Shown here: in pieces, positions 60,461-64,000 of the stretch
How the letters are laid out: every line of letters starts with the position of its first letter
Numbering within the stretch: the first letter of the stretch is position 1
Assembly (NCBI GenBank): GCA_003255065.1
Contig: QAOA01003028.1
Coordinates: forward strand, 525,056 to 589,055
Reading direction: 5' to 3'
DNA length: 64,000 bases
DNA from: Cercis canadensis
Taxonomy: Eukaryota > Streptophyta > Magnoliopsida > Fabales > Fabaceae
Notes under the pieces: model-generated
Told to the model about the DNA's origin: nothing
Databases searched by the model: none
Seen by the model: only the letters and a program-made list of their open reading frames with translations
Made by a program: the position numbers and the translations under genes

Positions 60461-62268
60461 TTTTCCCTCTTTTTACTTAATTGTAATTTTAGATAGATTT
60501 AGTGTAATTAGCTGAAAAAATAATGATTACTCGTAAAAAAAAAATTAAACCACAAGATAGTTAGGGTGGAGGACAAAATTATAACATTTTGGTAAATAAG
60601 AGGATTAAATTACTCAAAATTAAAATGAAGAGATTAAATTATTCATTTAGACAAAATAAAAGGATCAAGATTATAATTAAGTTCAAATATTACATGAATC
60701 TCATACTTTTTTTTAATAAATAAAAGCATAAGCCCAAAACAAATTAAGTGAATTTAGTTAAATTTATACAGAAAAGATTTAGTCAAGACAAAAAAGTAAG
60801 AAAATGTTTAAAAAAAGTACTACTATGTAAATATATTATTCATTTCACTTTAAAATTTTTTATATGTACATATATATTTTTTAGATATTTTGGAGAAAAT
60901 GAGATAAAAAGCTTTCAAAACTCAATTTTTACTGTCCATTTGAAATAATCTCCACCATCTATTAAGAGGGAGAGTTGGTATAAATAGATGAGGCTCTTCA
61001 TCTAGATGACTAATTAATATCATACATTGTTTGGGGCATATTCTATCTAAAGTAAAAAAGATATTAATTTTTTATGTTTGTATATATGTTGCTCGCACTA
61101 CATAAAATTTCTAAATCCTCCTTGCTCTTAATTTTAGCTTCTAATAATTTCAAACAAACTAATTCTTATTATATAAAAAAAATACACAAAAGTATGAGGA
61201 GAATAATGCAATTTGAGGTAGAAAAAAATCATACTTCTAGGTTAGAGAGCAAATTTGGAGGATTGTTTCTTGGTACTTGGCAAAGAAAAATGATGATGGT
61301 CTTCTAAGTGTAAGTTCTAACTACAAATTGAAAAATTTAGAGGAGACAGTCAATTTTTTTGGACAATAATGTAAGACTTAAGCGAAGAAGAGAACAAAAA
61401 TAAAAGAAATTTAGGGTTAGATAGCACAGAATTACTAGAAACGATGAGGAGTAATGGAAGCTGCAACTCCTGTTCTCACGCAATAACAAATCTTGCCGAT
61501 GACGATAACAAAACGAAAGTGAAGGAAATCAACAAGAGAGATGAACTGTTGAAGAGGATGGCTGCGGTACGATTGAGTTTGTGGGTGTTGCATCCTTCCC
61601 CTCCCTTGGTGTGCTATGGCACTTTGGGATTAGAAATTTGTCTTCCTAAAACGACATCACTTTAAGTCCATATGTAGTATAATCTTCTACTATATTATAA
61701 AATATGTATGTATAATGTATTATATAGCATATAATTGGGTCAAGATTATCTCAATTTTTTTTACTCAATCCTGATTATGTCCCGAATATTGAATCGTGAC
61801 ATGAATTTAGGTTTCCTCCCGTCCCAAATCTTGCAATTGTGGTTCAAGTCTTCCTCACCCTAACTTAGTGTAAATCAAAACTCTTAATGCTTTACTAAAG
61901 TACATAATCTAAACTATATTGAAAACACAAGAAAAAAGGTCAAACAAAAAAGTCAAAAGTCAAACAAGAACAATCAATTTTTTTGAGTTTATTAAAATTG
62001 TATCATCAACTGTTTGTGTATTTGATTTATACAACACCTCTTAATTTTAAATGAACTTCGCATTAAGCCCAATAATAAGAGTTATTTTTGTTTGAAACTC
62101 ACGTTTTAGAGGTCAATATAGTACAACCCCCACTTTAAAAAGGGGTAGCATAGAAAAACCAAAAAAAAAAAAAAAAAATTATTAAGTTCAACATCAACAT
62201 TTTTTTTTTTTGTTTCTTTCTCTTCTAGTTCATCATCAATATCAATCTTTCAAGTTGTTCACATTGAA
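60461..62268. other. AT-rich intergenic region
   Basis: No gene is supported. A 73-codon open frame at 61444-61665 starts with an ordinary ATG but has no family motif and no partner exon. Homopolymer runs are common near 62160-62215. Confidence 0.45.
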
Positions 62269-62457
62269 TTAAGGGTCAGGCGAAATTCTTGTACTTGGAG
62301 AGTAATATTTCAATGAAGACAAAAATGTGTCCCAGGTCTCGTAAGGAATGGAAGCTGAATCAAGTAGTGAACGTGAGTGGGTGTTTTTTGGGGACAAAGA
62401 TTTCATGCTGATGCCATGAATTTCCAGACCTTTTGCATTATTTGTATCACCATTCAC
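62269..62457 (-). CDS. Possible terminal exon of an unknown gene
   Basis: The frame is open upstream through an acceptor-like AG near 62480 and ends STRISPDP-stop. The Ser/Pro-rich sequence (HSRSLLDSASIPYETWDTF) looks more like coding than random sequence, but I recognise no family. I could not join it to the exon at 63059-63244. Confidence 0.25.
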   Translation of the reverse strand: MNGDTNNAKGLEIHGISMKSLSPKNTHSRSLLDSASIPYETWDTFLSSLKYYSPSTRISPDP

Positions 62458-63058
62458 CAGGAAATTCCTCTCTTTAAAATCTTTAAGATTTCACTCTAAA
62501 TTCGATAACTTCAGATCTTCCATTTGTCATTCATTGCATTCTCTAAACGTCACCATTGTTGGTATGTACATTTTATTTTTCTTCGATCTTAATTAGTTAT
62601 TGCTCAAGTTTATCTTACCATTGAAACTATAGTCTCCAGACTAGAATGGAGATTGTTGTCCCTTCTTAATAACTTGGGGTCAGCATCACTAAGGTCGATG
62701 ACCATGGCACTTTGCTGCTTTGCACATAAAATACAAATAACTCCTCTCTATTTTCTATTTTATCTGATAAATATAAATTAGACTTGAATATCTTTGTTCT
62801 AAACAAACTGGTACAAGAATTGCTAAAATAGTCAAAAGTACCAATAAATCCATTTGTTGTGGACAGAAAAGTAAATTACTGTTTGAAGATATTGTTTACA
62901 TTTCAGAAACGCCACTACAAACGTTTCCGTGTATTGACCTATTATGTGCGCTGTTGCAACAAACCTAAAGCCACTAGCAAAGAGGTATGGAAACTTCTAA
63001 GGCATGTTGATGTTTCATCCTCCCAAAATTTCCTGAACAAGGAGTTAACTATAACAAA

Positions 63059-63244
63059 TTATTGTTTCCTGTCTTCAAGAATGTTCACGCACTTCCCTAA
63101 TAATAACTTTGCCTCCCCATTCTTCTCTGATTCATACAGATGAAGAAGCTCATCCTTAAATCCTTTATCTATGGCAGCATCTGAATGAAGATCCATGAAA
63201 AGTTTGATGACTTCCAGAAGGCATTCTGAACCAGAGATATGAAC
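63059..63244 (-). CDS. Terminal exon of an unidentified gene running off the window
   Basis: A phase-0 acceptor (AAAATCAG|GTTCAT) opens a 61-codon exon that ends with TAA. It encodes two amphipathic helices: HISGSECLLEVIKLFMDLH and FKDELLHLYESEKNGEAKLL, then GKCVNILEDRKQ. The helical, Leu-rich character would fit the end of an armadillo/HEAT-like or other alpha-solenoid protein, but that is a guess. The upstream exons should lie between 63245 and the window end or beyond it. A possible exon piece near 63960-64000 (AIEAGRPW) is too short to support. Confidence 0.45.
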   Translation of the reverse strand, partial: VHISGSECLLEVIKLFMDLHSDAAIDKGFKDELLHLYESEKNGEAKLLLGKCVNILEDRKQ

Positions 63245-64000
63245 CTGATTTTGGACACATGAAAAACAGAAGATGAAATAATATATAAACAATGAAATAA
63301 AATATTGAAACAATAAGCACTTGCTAAAGATGGCCAAAACAGACAAAATCACAAATTTAATCCTTAAATTTTGGTCCTTTTGGGAAATCTGTCCTTAAAA
63401 TTCTCAAACTGGTCAATAGTCCTTATTTTTACTTTTGTTCAATTTTGTTCCATTCTTTTAGCTAGATAAGACAATAAAATTTAGTAATTAAATTCTTTTA
63501 CCTATCATATCTACCATTGCATTTTAATTTAGTATAACGACTTGGTTACAAAAGCAAAACGACTTTTCATTCTTCTCAATTAACGTATGCTCATTTGTTT
63601 AACCTACTAATAAATTCTAGTTTTTCCCACATCATTAATACATAATGTGAATCAATCAACATATCTACTAAATATATCAAAGAATAACATAATTCCTAAG
63701 AATGATCACAAACTTGGGATGGAATTGAATAGCAACAAAAAGCTTCAGGCTTCAAAATTGACTAATTCTAAACTTTAAGGATTAAAAAATGATCCAAAGT
63801 TTAGGATCTAACTTGCAATTTTTCCTTTGACAAAAAATAGTGACAATAGCTCCAGAGCAATAATACTCTTTATGCAGGTTGATGACAAACAATAATATCC
63901 ACATAAAGACGTTTCAATAATCATTTCTTGGAATTGTAAACATTTTGAAAAATTTGAGAAAACCACAATAAAAACCCAAGGCCTTCCAGCTTCAATTGCC
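63245..64000. other. Probable intron(s) of the gene at the right edge
   Basis: AT-rich sequence without a clear exon. It should contain intron sequence upstream of the exon at 63059-63244. Confidence 0.35.

Noticed and set aside
61444-61665. 73-codon plus-strand frame with a charged N-terminal half
   Set aside because: It has a reasonable ATG but no recognised motif, no partner exon and a shift to random-looking sequence in the second half.
1-64000. tRNA, rRNA, snRNA genes and CRISPR arrays
   Set aside because: I found no T-loop consensus in a cloverleaf context, no ribosomal RNA sequence and no spaced short repeats. CRISPR is not expected in a plant nuclear region.

Overview
The window is nuclear DNA from a flowering plant, almost certainly a eudicot. 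It is AT-rich, has short exons inside long introns with GT-AG and a few GC-AG borders, and carries plant-only genes: a chloroplast Holliday-junction resolvase of the MOC1 type, a CLE signalling peptide and serine carboxypeptidase-like (SCPL) acyltransferases. It also carries plant DNA transposons. I cannot name the species. The exon models below were built by hand from splice sites, reading-frame continuity and recognised protein motifs.

Layout: (1) 1162-2411 is a complete non-autonomous Mutator-like element (MULE) with ~218-bp inverted repeats and a perfect 9-bp target duplication. It carries a captured LEA gene fragment (a Pack-MULE) and sits about 140 bp upstream of the MOC1 TATA box. (2) 2681-8304 is MOC1, six exons, plus strand. 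(3) 8380-9135 is a decayed LRR receptor kinase, followed by a fold-back MITE. (4) 10633-14431 is an eight-exon SAM-dependent methyltransferase, minus strand. (5) 16985-17233 is a CLE peptide gene, minus strand. (6) 21209-26591 is mitochondrial-type hydroxymethylglutaryl-CoA lyase, minus strand, with a 2-kb intron in its 5' UTR. (7) 32579-39088 and 46555-52493 are two direct copies of a segment carrying an SCPL acyltransferase gene, both minus strand. (8) Between them, 39381-46373, lies a full-length MULE (9-bp target duplication, ~245-bp inverted repeats) with a MuDR-type transposase broken by stop codons, an intact antisense zf-GRF gene, a LINE fragment and a long AC-rich repeat. (9) 52545-56582 is an unidentified small gene cut short at a gap. 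(10) 57823-59327 is the 3' part of a DUF4602/C1orf131-like ribosome-biogenesis gene. (11) 63059-63244 is a terminal exon of an unidentified gene running off the right end.

The host genes do not form a pathway. MOC1 acts on plastid DNA recombination, HMG-CoA lyase on leucine breakdown in mitochondria, SCPL proteins on acyl transfer in the secretory system or vacuole, and CLE on extracellular signalling. What unites the window is transposon activity: two MULEs and a MULE-like MITE, all with 9-bp target duplications, one with a captured host exon and one lying between recently duplicated genes.

Caution on the assembly: the window holds at least thirteen single-N joins. Most are flanked by near-identical direct repeats or lie in homopolymers, so several apparent duplications, and one apparently missing exon, are probably assembly artefacts.
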